Shown here: one piece after another, positions 42,686-51,133 of the stretch
Layout: each line of letters begins with the position of its first letter
How positions within the stretch are numbered: the stretch's first letter is position 1
From: Shimia sp039969785
Lineage (GTDB): Bacteria > Pseudomonadota > Alphaproteobacteria > Rhodobacterales > Rhodobacteraceae
Reading direction: 5' to 3'
Assembly: GCF_039969785.1 (NCBI RefSeq)
Contig: NZ_JBDVNC010000017.1
Location: 124,001-188,000 of the forward strand
DNA length: 64,000 nt
Notes under the pieces: generated by a model
What the model was told of the DNA's origin: nothing
What the model saw: only the letters and a program-made list of their open reading frames with translations
Databases searched by the model: none
Translations under genes and position numbers: made by a program

Positions 42686-43957
42686 TTAGGTGTTCATAGA
42701 GTCAAAGAACTCAGAGTTGGACTTGGTCTGCTTGAGTTTCGAAATCAGGAACTCAACAGCATCTGTGGTGCCCATCGGGTTCAGAATCCGACGCAGAACA
42801 AAGGTTTTAGCCAGATCAACCTTGTCGACCAACAGTTCTTCTTTCCGTGTGCCGGATTTGAGAATGTCGATGGCCGGGAAGACGCGTTTGTCTGCAACCT
42901 TACGATCCAGAACGATTTCCGAGTTACCCGTACCTTTGAATTCTTCGAAGATAACTTCGTCCATACGGCTACCGGTATCAATCAGCGCAGTTGAGATGAT
43001 CGTCAGCGATCCGCCCTCTTCGATATTCCGGGCAGCACCAAAGAAACGTTTGGGGCGTTGCAGCGCGTTTGCGTCGACACCACCGGTCAGAACTTTACCT
43101 GATGACGGCACAACAGTGTTAAACGCTCTACCAAGTCTTGTGATTGAATCGAGAAGAATAACAACATCTCGTTTATGCTCGACCAAACGCTTGGCTTTTT
43201 CGATCACCATCTCAGACACGGCAACGTGACGGGTTGCTGGTTCATCAAAGGTGGACGAGATCACTTCGCCCTTCACAGAACGCTGCATGTCGGTCACTTC
43301 TTCTGGCCGTTCGTCGATCAGAAGAACAATCAGATAGCATTCCGGATGGTTGGCTTCGATCGAATGCGCAATGTTTTGCAACAGAACCGTTTTACCAGTA
43401 CGCGGCGGTGCAACGATCAGCGACCGCTGACCTTTACCGATTGGCGCAACCAGATCGATAATCCGCGCGGAACGGTCTTTGATTGTGGGATCTTCGATCT
43501 CCATATTCAGACGTTCATCGGGGTAAAGCGGCGTAAGGTTGTCAAACGCAATCTTGTGCCGGGCCTTTTCGGGCGGCTCAAAATTGATTTGCATAACATT
43601 CGTCAACGCGAAATAGCGCTCGCTTTCTTCTGGCGCTTTAATCACGCCGTCAATCGAATCCCCGGTGCGCAACGAATGCTTACGGATCATATCTGGCGAG
43701 ACGTAAATATCGTCAGGGCCCGGCAGATAGTTGGCCTCAGGTGCGCGCAGGAAACCAAATCCGTCCTGGAGCACTTCAAGCACGCCCTCGCCTGAAATTT
43801 CCCAACCTTCATCCGCACGTTCGCGCAGAATCTGGAACATCATTTCGCCTTTACGCATGGTCGAGGCGTTTTCGATTTCCAGCTCTTCCGCCATGGACAG
43901 AAGGTCTTTGGGGCTTTTTGACTTGAGATAACCCAAAGCCAGTGTTTCTTGTGTCAT
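42686..43957 (-). CDS. rho: Transcription termination factor Rho
   Basis: 423 aa from the ATG at 43957, with AGGA 7 bases upstream; a frame from 43981 is open but lacks this. Cold-shock-like RNA-binding domain with GFGFLRAPEANYLPGPDDIYVSP, Walker A IVAPPRTGKTVLLQ, and the Q/R loop LLDSITRLGRAFN. Hexameric helicase that ends transcription. Its usual neighbour hemJ lies 119 bases upstream, in the origin-proximal block. Confidence 0.97.
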   Translation of the reverse strand: MTQETLALGYLKSKSPKDLLSMAEELEIENASTMRKGEMMFQILRERADEGWEISGEGVLEVLQDGFGFLRAPEANYLPGPDDIYVSPDMIRKHSLRTGDSIDGVIKAPEESERYFALTNVMQINFEPPEKARHKIAFDNLTPLYPDERLNMEIEDPTIKDRSARIIDLVAPIGKGQRSLIVAPPRTGKTVLLQNIAHSIEANHPECYLIVLLIDERPEEVTDMQRSVKGEVISSTFDEPATRHVAVSEMVIEKAKRLVEHKRDVVILLDSITRLGRAFNTVVPSSGKVLTGGVDANALQRPKRFFGAARNIEEGGSLTIISTALIDTGSRMDEVIFEEFKGTGNSEIVLDRKVADKRVFPAIDILKSGTRKEELLVDKVDLAKTFVLRRILNPMGTTDAVEFLISKLKQTKSNSEFFDSMNT

Positions 43958-44076
43958 GGAAATATCCTGTGTCTGCCGCAACGGGCAGGTCGTTTTGTCT
44001 GTAAAATAGAAGACACATGGCCCGGACGGGCCTGTTAAGCGCTATGTAAGGGCTGTGGCGTTCAGAGTCAATTCTA

Positions 44077-44526
44077 TCAGAATTTTATGACCACAGACGC
44101 AACAATAATAACCATCAGAACGGTTGGCACTTCGTTCATCAATCGGAACTGCCGCCCAGTCAGCGTATTTTCATCGCGCCCGAACTTTTTGCGCATCTGC
44201 ATGAGCCAATGATCAAACACGGTCATCGATAGAACGGCAAAAGCTTTGGTATACGGCCACACAGCGCTCCAATCGACAATCCCTGGGGTGAACACCAAAA
44301 CCAGGCCTGCGGCCCATGCAGCGACGCTTGCCGGGGCCATGATGTAGCGCTGAAGCTTGAACTCCATAATCTTGAGCGTTTCATCAAGGGTATCACCCTT
44401 TTTGGCACGCTCAGTGTGATAGACAAACAAGCGTGGCAGATAAAACAGACCCGCCATCCACGAGATCACAGAGATGATGTGGAAGGTCAGAACGTATGGA
44501 TAGATGTCGACAAGAAAGTAACCCAT
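44077..44526 (-). CDS. hemJ: Protoporphyrinogen IX oxidase HemJ
   Basis: 149 aa with four hydrophobic helices. The family signature FHIISVISWMAGLFYLPRLFVYH includes the conserved His; KLQRYIMAPA and LNEVP-like end are also present. An inner-membrane enzyme oxidising protoporphyrinogen IX to protoporphyrin IX in heme synthesis. AAGGA lies 8 bases before the ATG. First leftward gene from the origin gap. Confidence 0.93.
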   Translation of the reverse strand: MGYFLVDIYPYVLTFHIISVISWMAGLFYLPRLFVYHTERAKKGDTLDETLKIMEFKLQRYIMAPASVAAWAAGLVLVFTPGIVDWSAVWPYTKAFAVLSMTVFDHWLMQMRKKFGRDENTLTGRQFRLMNEVPTVLMVIIVASVVIKF

Positions 44527-44559
44527 CTCTCTATGTTCCTTGTTCCGTTTCTCAGCCCC

Positions 44560-44939
44560 TCTTAAATAAATAAAGAAATATAGAAAAGGATGATGATTAA
44601 GTAGTGTCAGGGATTTCTTGGGATTATTGAGTTGTCCCGGCAGTTATCCACGGTTTCCTGCGTAGAATCCTGAGGTGGGAGAACGCGAATGCTTCTTGAT
44701 TTATTTACGTATTATCAAACATTTGCGGATTTTTGGAGAAATATTGCCTGTGGAAAAACCTGTCGATGAAACTGTATGCTCTTAGTTCATCCACGGCGAA
44801 AAGTTATCCTCATCCACTGTGCAAAAAACCCACGACGGGTCGTGAAACATGCGACCTGTCCCCAGCAGAAAAATGACGCCTTAACTTTCCAGTGATAATG
44901 CTTAAGAAACCCTCAAGCTTTTCCACGGGGATATCCACA
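44560..44939. other. oriC: Probable chromosomal replication origin (oriC)
   Basis: Gene-free gap between hemJ and maf. DnaA-box-like sequences (TTATNCACA): TTATCCACG 44644-44652, TGTGGAAAA (reverse) 44749-44757, TCATCCACG 44787-44795, TTATCCTCA 44804-44812, TCATCCACT 44810-44818, TTTTCCACG 44919-44927, ATATCCACA 44931-44939. AT-rich stretches lie at 44562-44605 and 44695-44745. Gene strands switch from minus to plus here, parAB/parS are within 8 kb, and the flanks match alphaproteobacterial origin regions. Confidence 0.8.
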
Positions 44940-45538
44940 TGGCATCCAGTTTGATCCTTGCGTCCGGGTCGTCCATTCGGGCGCAATTGCTGAAAAATGC
45001 GGGCGTGTCATTTGAGGTCGCAAAGGCCCGGGTGGATGAAGACATGATCCGCCGGTCTTTGGAAGCAGAGGGTGCGTCGCCCCGCGACATCGCGGATGTG
45101 TTGGCAGAGTCCAAGGCGCGCAAAGTGAGCGCAAAGATGCCAGGCGCAACGGTTTTAGGATGCGATCAGGTTTTGGATTTCAAAGGGACGGTGTTTTCGA
45201 AACCGACCAGCAAAGATGATGCGCGGGCGCAATTGCTTCAACTGCGCGGGCAGCGGCACATGTTGTTGTCGGCGGCGGTGATTTACAAAGACGGAGAGCC
45301 GCTTTGGCGGTTTGTTGGTGTTGCCCGACTTTTCATGCGGAACTTTAGCGATAGTTATTTGAATGCGTACCTCGACAGGAACTGGGAAAGTGTTCAACAT
45401 TGTGTTGGTGGCTATATGCTTGAATCTGAAGGTGTGCGTCTGTTTGAAAAGCTGGATGGCGACTATTTTACGGTTCTTGGGATGCCTCTTGTTGAAATAC
45501 TGTCCTATCTGACATTGCAAGGAGAGCTGCCACAATGA
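44939..45538 (+). CDS. maf: Maf-like nucleotide pyrophosphatase
   Basis: 199 aa. Start motif LILASGSSIRAQLLKNAGV; TVLGCDQVLDF carries the catalytic Asp, and KPTSKDDARAQL follows; YFTVLGMPLVEIL is the usual end. Hydrolyses modified or canonical NTPs, an activity also tied to division arrest in other bacteria. The ATG overlaps the last DnaA-box-like sequence of the origin gap. First rightward gene; coupled to aroE by ATGA. Confidence 0.93.
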   Translation: MASSLILASGSSIRAQLLKNAGVSFEVAKARVDEDMIRRSLEAEGASPRDIADVLAESKARKVSAKMPGATVLGCDQVLDFKGTVFSKPTSKDDARAQLLQLRGQRHMLLSAAVIYKDGEPLWRFVGVARLFMRNFSDSYLNAYLDRNWESVQHCVGGYMLESEGVRLFEKLDGDYFTVLGMPLVEILSYLTLQGELPQ

Positions 45539-46368
45539 CTTTGCCGTCGATTCCGTTGGCCGGGGTGATCGGAGACCCGATTGCACATTCCAAGTCGCCA
45601 AAACTACACGGTCATTGGTTGAGAAAATACGGCCTGACCGGTCATTATGTGCCCTTAGAGGTTGAGGCAGCTGATCTGCGGTCTGTTCTGAAAGCCATGC
45701 CGCGAATGGGATTTGTGGGCGCCAATGTGACGCTTCCGCACAAAGAACGTGTGATGGAATATGTTGATCAGGTGACGGATCGCGCAACGCTGATTGGTGC
45801 TGTAAATACGCTGATTTTTCGCAATGACGGGACCATTTTGGGGGACAATACCGATGGCTATGGGTTTATCGAAAATCTAAGGCAGGGTGCGCCAGATTGG
45901 GAAGCCAGCGCGGGACCGGCGGTTGTGTTAGGTGCGGGTGGCGCAGCGCGGGCAATTATTGCGTCGCTTCTGGATGCGGGTGTCCCCGAAATCTTGCTGA
46001 CCAATCGCACACGTGTACGGGCTGAAAAGCTGCGCGAAGACTTTGGCGCCCGTGTTTCGGTGGTTGAATGGGTTCAGGCGGGCAATATTCTTGAGAAAGC
46101 GGCCACGTTGGTAAACACCACATCGTTGGGCATGACCGGAAAACCGGAGTTGCGGGTGCCGCTGGACGGATTGCATAGCCAGACCGTTGTCACCGATCTG
46201 GTTTATACGCCGATGCGAACACCGCTGCTTGAGTTCGCTGCAGAGCGTGGATGCGTGACAGTAGATGGCTTGGGCATGTTGTTGCATCAGGCGGTGCCCG
46301 GGTTTGAGCGTTGGTTTGGCCGACGTCCCGTTGTGGATGATGAAACCCGTCAGGCGATATTGTCATGA
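45535..46368 (+). CDS. aroE: Shikimate dehydrogenase (NADP+)
   Basis: 277 aa. Shikimate-binding IGDPIAHSKSPKLHGHWL, catalytic Lys in GANVTLPHKERVM, DNTDGYGF, and the NADP loop VLGAGGAARAIIASLL with NRTRVRAEKL. Reduces 3-dehydroshikimate in aromatic amino-acid synthesis. Overlaps maf and coaE by ATGA at each end. Confidence 0.96.
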   Translation: MTLPSIPLAGVIGDPIAHSKSPKLHGHWLRKYGLTGHYVPLEVEAADLRSVLKAMPRMGFVGANVTLPHKERVMEYVDQVTDRATLIGAVNTLIFRNDGTILGDNTDGYGFIENLRQGAPDWEASAGPAVVLGAGGAARAIIASLLDAGVPEILLTNRTRVRAEKLREDFGARVSVVEWVQAGNILEKAATLVNTTSLGMTGKPELRVPLDGLHSQTVVTDLVYTPMRTPLLEFAAERGCVTVDGLGMLLHQAVPGFERWFGRRPVVDDETRQAILS

Positions 46369-46958
46369 GCTTTCGATTGGGTCTGACCGGGTCGATTGGC
46401 ATGGGCAAGTCCACCACCGCCTACATGTTTGCCGAAGCCGGATGCGCAGTTTGGGATGCGGATGCGGCGGTGCATCGGATGTATTCGAAGGGCGGCGCTG
46501 CGGTTGGGCCCATTCGTTATGTTTTGCCCGACGCCATTGTTGATGGGGCCGTGTCGCGCGGCCGTCTGAAAGAAATGATCCGGAAAGACGCCAGCATTCT
46601 CGAAACCCTGGAACAGATTGTGCACCCGCTGGTTGCTGCTGATCGGGCGAAATTCTTTGAAAGTGCCACGGTCGATATCGTGGTTTTTGACATTCCGTTG
46701 TTGTTTGAAGGCAATGGCCATGTCGACATGGATGCGGTTATATGTGTCACTGTTTCACCCGAAATTCAAAAAATGCGGGTTATGGAACGCGGTACGATGA
46801 CCCAAGAGCAGTTTGAACAAATCCGCGCCAAACAATTGCCTGACAAAGAAAAACGGGCGCGGTCTGATTTCGTAATCGAAACAGATACACCTGAACACGC
46901 GCGTGAGCAGGTGTTCAAAATAGTTGAGACGATCAAAGGGTGGATGGCAGATGCGTGA
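46365..46958 (+). CDS. coaE: Dephospho-CoA kinase
   Basis: 197 aa. P-loop LTGSIGMGKSTTAYMF; DADAAVHRMY; VFDIPLLFEG and RAKQLPDKEKRARSDFVIET are conserved. Adds the 3'-phosphate in the last step of CoA synthesis. Coupled to aroE, and overlaps dnaQ by 8 bases. Confidence 0.96.
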   Translation: MSFRLGLTGSIGMGKSTTAYMFAEAGCAVWDADAAVHRMYSKGGAAVGPIRYVLPDAIVDGAVSRGRLKEMIRKDASILETLEQIVHPLVAADRAKFFESATVDIVVFDIPLLFEGNGHVDMDAVICVTVSPEIQKMRVMERGTMTQEQFEQIRAKQLPDKEKRARSDFVIETDTPEHAREQVFKIVETIKGWMADA

Positions 46959-47682
46959 AATCGTTTTGGATACGGAAACCACGGGTTTTGATCCGGAATC
47001 AGGAGACCGGATTGTCGAAATCGGAGCCGTCGAGCTGTTTAACCATTTGCCGACCGGAAAGACGTTTCACGAATACATGAACCCGGAAAGGACCATGCCG
47101 ATGGATGCTTTTCAGGTGCATGGTATTGGCCCGGACCTTCTTGAACCGCCGCAACCACCTGAACCGGGTGCCGTGACGCTGCGCGACAAACAGTTGTTCA
47201 GCGCAGTAGGTCAGAAGTTTCTGGACTTCATCGGTGACGCAAAGCTGGTAATCCACAATGCGTCCTTTGACATTAAATTTCTGAACGCCGAGTTGCGCTG
47301 GCTTGGCCTACCCCAAATCCCATGGGAACAGGCGATTGATACGCTTGCGATCGCACGGAAGAGATTTCCCGGCTCTCCGGCGTCTTTGGATGCGTTGTGC
47401 AGACGGTTTGGCATCAACAATTCGAACCGTACGCTGCATGGCGCGTTGTTGGATTCCGAAATTCTGGCTGATGTCTATCTGGAGCTTATTGGCGGGCGCC
47501 AACCGGATCTGGTGCTGGCCACTGGCTCAAGCAGTCAGAACGCGGCAAGCCCTCAGTCTGAATGGCGACCGACCAAGCGACCAACGCCTCTTGCATCCCG
47601 TTTGACAGCGGATGAAGAAAAAGCCCATCAGGCATTTGTCGAAAAAATGGGAGATACGGCGCTTTGGAACAAGCAAGGATAG
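46951..47682 (+). CDS. dnaQ: DNA polymerase III epsilon subunit (proofreading exonuclease)
   Basis: 243 aa from the ATG at 46951. DEDDh exonuclease: Exo I LDTETTGFDPESGDRIVEIG, Exo II VIHNASFDIKFLN, and Exo III LHGALLDSEILADVY. A clamp-binding-like tail follows. Provides 3'-5' proofreading for PolIII. Last gene of the maf-aroE-coaE-dnaQ run; a GC-rich imperfect hairpin at about 47682-47705 separates it from secB, convergent. Confidence 0.95.
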   Translation: MREIVLDTETTGFDPESGDRIVEIGAVELFNHLPTGKTFHEYMNPERTMPMDAFQVHGIGPDLLEPPQPPEPGAVTLRDKQLFSAVGQKFLDFIGDAKLVIHNASFDIKFLNAELRWLGLPQIPWEQAIDTLAIARKRFPGSPASLDALCRRFGINNSNRTLHGALLDSEILADVYLELIGGRQPDLVLATGSSSQNAASPQSEWRPTKRPTPLASRLTADEEKAHQAFVEKMGDTALWNKQG

Positions 47683-47716
47683 GCGCCGCCTGAGCGGCAG
47701 CGCCCGTCATCTGGTA

Positions 47717-48217
47717 TCAGTTGGTCACTTCAGGCGTGGCTTCGGCTGCGCGCCGCGCAACTTCGCTGCGATACAACGCCATGAAATCGATGGTTTCCAA
47801 ATTCAATGGCGGGAAGCCACCATCGCGGGTTATATCGCTGACGATCCGGCGCAGGAATGGGAACAACAGACGTGGGCATTCGATCAGCAAAAACGGGTGC
47901 AATTGCTCTTCCGGCACGCCTTCGATGTGGAAAACCCCTGCATATTCCAGTTCGAGGATGAACATTTCCGCGCTGTCGTCTTTATTTTTGGCGACGATGT
48001 TCAGCTTTGTCATCACTTCGAATTGGTGATCGGGCGTGCGCTTTTTGGCATCCAGATTTACCTGAACCTGAATGTCGGGCTGCGCATTTCCGCCGCCGCC
48101 TTTTTGTGCCAGAATATTCTCAAATGACATGTCGCGAATGTACTGCGCCAATACATTCATTTTGACTTGAGGCGCTTCTGCTGCACCCTGCTCTGCGCCG
48201 TTGCCGTTCTCTGCCAT
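47717..48217 (-). CDS. secB: Protein-export chaperone SecB
   Basis: 166 aa. Conserved NVLAQYIRDMSFENILAQ near residue 22, DHQFEVMTKLNIVAK, and YAGVFHIEGVPEEQLHPFLLIECPRLLFPF-type core (key: CPRLLFPFLRRI). Keeps precursors unfolded for SecA in the cytoplasm. Separate transcription unit, 54 bases downstream of fxsA on the same strand. Confidence 0.96.
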   Translation of the reverse strand: MAENGNGAEQGAAEAPQVKMNVLAQYIRDMSFENILAQKGGGGNAQPDIQVQVNLDAKKRTPDHQFEVMTKLNIVAKNKDDSAEMFILELEYAGVFHIEGVPEEQLHPFLLIECPRLLFPFLRRIVSDITRDGGFPPLNLETIDFMALYRSEVARRAAEATPEVTN

Positions 48218-48271
48218 CTGTGTCTCCTAAAAATCAGATTTGAACTGCTTTATCAGTTCAAAAGCAGAGCC

Positions 48272-48754
48272 TCAATGCTTTGTCCATTCCGAGGGCTGGT
48301 GGGTTGGTTTTTTTGGTGTTTCAACCTCGGAAAATTCGCCATCGATAATGTCCGCACGTGCAGATGGACGTTGTGTTTGGCTTGTCGCGCCCATCGAAAA
48401 GCTTTTGACGCTGACGCGTTTGCGCAAATACCCAAAGACAGCCATGCGAACTGGCGGCATCAACAGGGCAAATCCGACGGAATCCGTAAAAAAGCCCGGA
48501 GTCAACAAGAGAGCACCCGCAATCAAGATCATTGCACCATGGGCTAGCGGTTCTGTCGGATCATTGAGTTCCGAAAACGAGCGTTGCAGATTGCCAATGG
48601 CCATGACGCCCTGAGTTCTGACCAACCAAGTTCCGGCAATCGCGGTCAAAAGAACGATGCCTAAAGTTGGCCAAAGGCCAATTAAACCACCAACTTGAAT
48701 GAACAACGCGATTTCGATCAATGGTACGGCAACAAATATCAAAAGCAGCCACAT
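48272..48754 (-). CDS. fxsA: FxsA-family inner-membrane protein
   Basis: 160 aa from the ATG at 48754 with GGAG upstream. Hydrophobic segments at about 1-20 (LLLIFVAVPLIEIALFIQVG), 24-42 and 70-95; GTWLVRTQG and GALLLTPGFFTDSVGFALL are the FxsA signature. The C-terminal tail is hydrophilic. The family can affect phage exclusion in E. coli, but a general role is not known. Divergent from the Tim44-like gene. Confidence 0.9.
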   Translation of the reverse strand: MWLLLIFVAVPLIEIALFIQVGGLIGLWPTLGIVLLTAIAGTWLVRTQGVMAIGNLQRSFSELNDPTEPLAHGAMILIAGALLLTPGFFTDSVGFALLMPPVRMAVFGYLRKRVSVKSFSMGATSQTQRPSARADIIDGEFSEVETPKKPTHQPSEWTKH

Positions 48755-48858
48755 GATTTCTTTACTCCATAGGACTTTCCGCCAAGGTGGACTTGACCTT
48801 GCTGGTGACTTACATAAGTGCCGTAACAACGTGTTTCCATGCCCAACCTGAGGTCGAA

Positions 48859-49518
48859 ATGAATTCATCCATTTTGCAGTTGCTGGTTTTAGCCGGTATT
48901 GCCATTTTCCTGATCCTGCGACTGAAGAATGTTTTAGGTACCCGAGACGGATATGAAGCCCCCCGTGAGGTTTCTCAGCAACCTGCGGAACGTCGTGGGC
49001 CCGAGCTGGAAGTTATAGAGGGTGGACCAGATCGCGATATTCTGGATCACGCCGAAGAAGGCAGTGATTCCGCGCTGGCTTTGGCATCGATGAAATCTGC
49101 AGAGCCGAGCTTTGGCGTCAGCGATTTCCTTCAGGGCGCTCGAGGGGCCTATGAGATGATCCTTATGGGATTTGAAAAAGGTGATCTTGCCTCGATCAAG
49201 CCGTTTCTGGGTTCGGATGTCTATGAAACCTTTGCCGAGGTTGTTGAGGCCCGTGAAAAACAGGGCCTGACAATTCAAAGCGAATTTGTTGGCGTGCGGG
49301 AAATGACGCTGCATGAAGCGCGGTTTGATAAGACGTCACGCGAAGGCGAAATTGCTGTGCGGTTTGTCGGTGAACTGACCTATGTTGTAAGGGACCGCGC
49401 AGGAGAGATCGTGGAAGGCAGCGAAAGCCAGATCAAGCGGCAAAAGGATATTTGGACCTTTGCCCGCGGTATGGGGTCAAACGATCCTAACTGGCAGCTT
49501 GTTGCCACTGGCGAATGA
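48859..49518 (+). CDS. Tim44-domain membrane protein (TimA-like)
   Basis: 219 aa from the ATG at 48859 (GAGGT upstream). One N-terminal transmembrane helix (about 4-22, LLVLAGIAIFLILRL), an acidic linker, and a C-terminal Tim44-like domain with FLQGARGAYEMILMGFEKGD and DIWTFARGMGSNDPNWQLVATG. Alphaproteobacterial relatives of mitochondrial Tim44 are membrane-attached; a role in envelope protein handling is inferred. Overlaps mltA by ATGA. Confidence 0.9.
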   Translation: MNSSILQLLVLAGIAIFLILRLKNVLGTRDGYEAPREVSQQPAERRGPELEVIEGGPDRDILDHAEEGSDSALALASMKSAEPSFGVSDFLQGARGAYEMILMGFEKGDLASIKPFLGSDVYETFAEVVEAREKQGLTIQSEFVGVREMTLHEARFDKTSREGEIAVRFVGELTYVVRDRAGEIVEGSESQIKRQKDIWTFARGMGSNDPNWQLVATGE

Positions 49519-50552
49519 TCCGCACGTTTCGGGCGGCGCTTGCGGCTGTCCTGGTGATGGCCGGAGGCAGTGCTGTGTCCGAAACAACGATGAAAATCCT
49601 GTCTTTCCAAGACCTTGATGGGTGGGCGCAGGACGATCACGAATCTGCGCGACAGGTGTTTCTGAACACGTGCATGGATTTTGATGCCCCGGATTGGCAG
49701 ACAATTTGCGCTGCTGCGACGGGCATCAAGGACGCGCGCAATTTCTTTGAGCTGCTTTTTCGTCCTGTTTTGATTGAAGACGGCGCGCCGGGTTTGTTTA
49801 CCGGGTATTTTGAGCCGGAACTGGATGGCGCGCGGTCACCCGGCGGGCGGTATCAGTATCCGCTATATCGCATGCCACCTGAGGCGAAATCGGCTAGAAC
49901 CTGGATGACAAGACGGGACATTGAAACCTCTGGTGTGATGTCGGGCCGGGGTTTGGAAATTGCCTGGGTTGATGATCCGGTCGAGCTGTTCTTTTTGCAA
50001 ATTCAGGGATCGGGTCGCATTCGGTTGCCTGACGGGTCCTATATTCGGGTTGGATATGGCGGTGCGAATGGCCACCCGTATCGGTCGATCGGAGTCGAAC
50101 TTGTGCGGCGTGGCGTGTACAATGCGCATCAGGTCAGTGCGCAGGTGATTAAGAACTGGGTGCGCCGAAATCCGGTCGATGGGGCCGAGCTGCTTCGCCA
50201 CAACAACAGCTATGTTTTTTTTCGCACTGTTAATCGCGTGCCACCTGAACAGGGCCCGCTTGGCGCGATGAATCGGTCGATAACGACCATGAGATCTGTG
50301 GCGGTCGACCCTAAGCACACACCACTTGGTGCGCCGGTCTGGGTTGAAAAAGACGGCGAAAATCCGCTGAGGCGATTGATGATTGCGCAAGATACCGGGT
50401 CTGCGATCAAGGGCGCACAACGCGCGGATGTGTTTTTTGGCACTGGGGACGCCGCCGGAAAGGCAGCGGGTAAGCTCAAAGACGAGGGCCGCATGATTGT
50501 TTTGTTCCCGATTCAGCGCGCCTATGCGATGTTACCGGAGTCTATTTTGTGA
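49515..50552 (+). CDS. mltA: Membrane-bound lytic murein transglycosylase A
   Basis: 345 aa with a signal peptide (1-22) and no lipobox Cys at its end. The MltA barrel has GLFTGYFEPELDGAR and FFLQIQGSGRIRLPDG; the C-terminal 3D domain has the AVDPKHTPLGAPVW and IAQDTGSAIKGAQRADVFFG Asp motifs. Cleaves peptidoglycan strands to anhydro-muropeptides, feeding the recycling route represented by amgK-murU in this window. Coupled to both neighbours. Confidence 0.94.
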   Translation: MIRTFRAALAAVLVMAGGSAVSETTMKILSFQDLDGWAQDDHESARQVFLNTCMDFDAPDWQTICAAATGIKDARNFFELLFRPVLIEDGAPGLFTGYFEPELDGARSPGGRYQYPLYRMPPEAKSARTWMTRRDIETSGVMSGRGLEIAWVDDPVELFFLQIQGSGRIRLPDGSYIRVGYGGANGHPYRSIGVELVRRGVYNAHQVSAQVIKNWVRRNPVDGAELLRHNNSYVFFRTVNRVPPEQGPLGAMNRSITTMRSVAVDPKHTPLGAPVWVEKDGENPLRRLMIAQDTGSAIKGAQRADVFFGTGDAAGKAAGKLKDEGRMIVLFPIQRAYAMLPESIL

Positions 50553-51133
50553 GCAGGCGCAAACTGACAGACGATGAGGTGGCCCTGTGGCGCAAAGTGA
50601 CGGATAGTGCCCATCGTATGCACCCGGAGCGATCGAAACAGCAACAACTGCCCAGACCAAAACCTAAGCCCGTCAAGACACCGCAGGTGCGCATACCGGA
50701 GTTTCAGGTGGGTGCCCGGGCGGCCACGCGGCTGCCGTCAAACGAATATGTGCCGCCGATGTCTGAAAGATTGGCCAAACAACCGGTCCAGATGGACAAA
50801 AAGGCGTTTACCCGCCTTAAGCGCGGCAAACTGGTGCCCGAAGGCAAGATTGATCTACACGGCATGACGATCGATCAGGCGCATCCTGCCTTGACCGGGT
50901 TCCTGATGCGCGCGCATTCAGAAGGCAAACGTCTGGTTCTGGTGATTACGGGTAAAGGCAAATCCGGGCGTGATGAAGGACCCATCCCAACGCGGCGCGG
51001 AGTTCTAAAACATCAGGTGCCTCAGTGGCTTGCCCTGCCCCCGCTCCGGTCTGTTGTGTTGCAGGTTGCTGAAGCACATTTGAAGCACGGTGGTGGTGGC
51101 GCGTATTACGTTTATCTAAGCCGTCGCCGATAG
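50549..51133 (+). CDS. Smr-domain protein
   Basis: 194 aa from a GTG overlapping the mltA stop (GTGA). A basic, Pro-rich N-terminal half leads to a C-terminal Smr domain with KIDLHGMTIDQAHPALTGFL, VLVITGKGKSG and GGGGAYYVYLSRR. Smr domains are nucleases or structure-specific nucleic-acid binders; stand-alone versions may act in mRNA or ribosome rescue. The 3' end overlaps the convergent MFS gene by 18 bases. Confidence 0.9.
   Translation: MSRRKLTDDEVALWRKVTDSAHRMHPERSKQQQLPRPKPKPVKTPQVRIPEFQVGARAATRLPSNEYVPPMSERLAKQPVQMDKKAFTRLKRGKLVPEGKIDLHGMTIDQAHPALTGFLMRAHSEGKRLVLVITGKGKSGRDEGPIPTRRGVLKHQVPQWLALPPLRSVVLQVAEAHLKHGGGGAYYVYLSRRR

Noticed and set aside
44881..44905. TTAA...TTAA pair in the origin gap as a CtrA box
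   Set aside because: Spacing is 17 bases where the CtrA site needs 7, so it does not fit.
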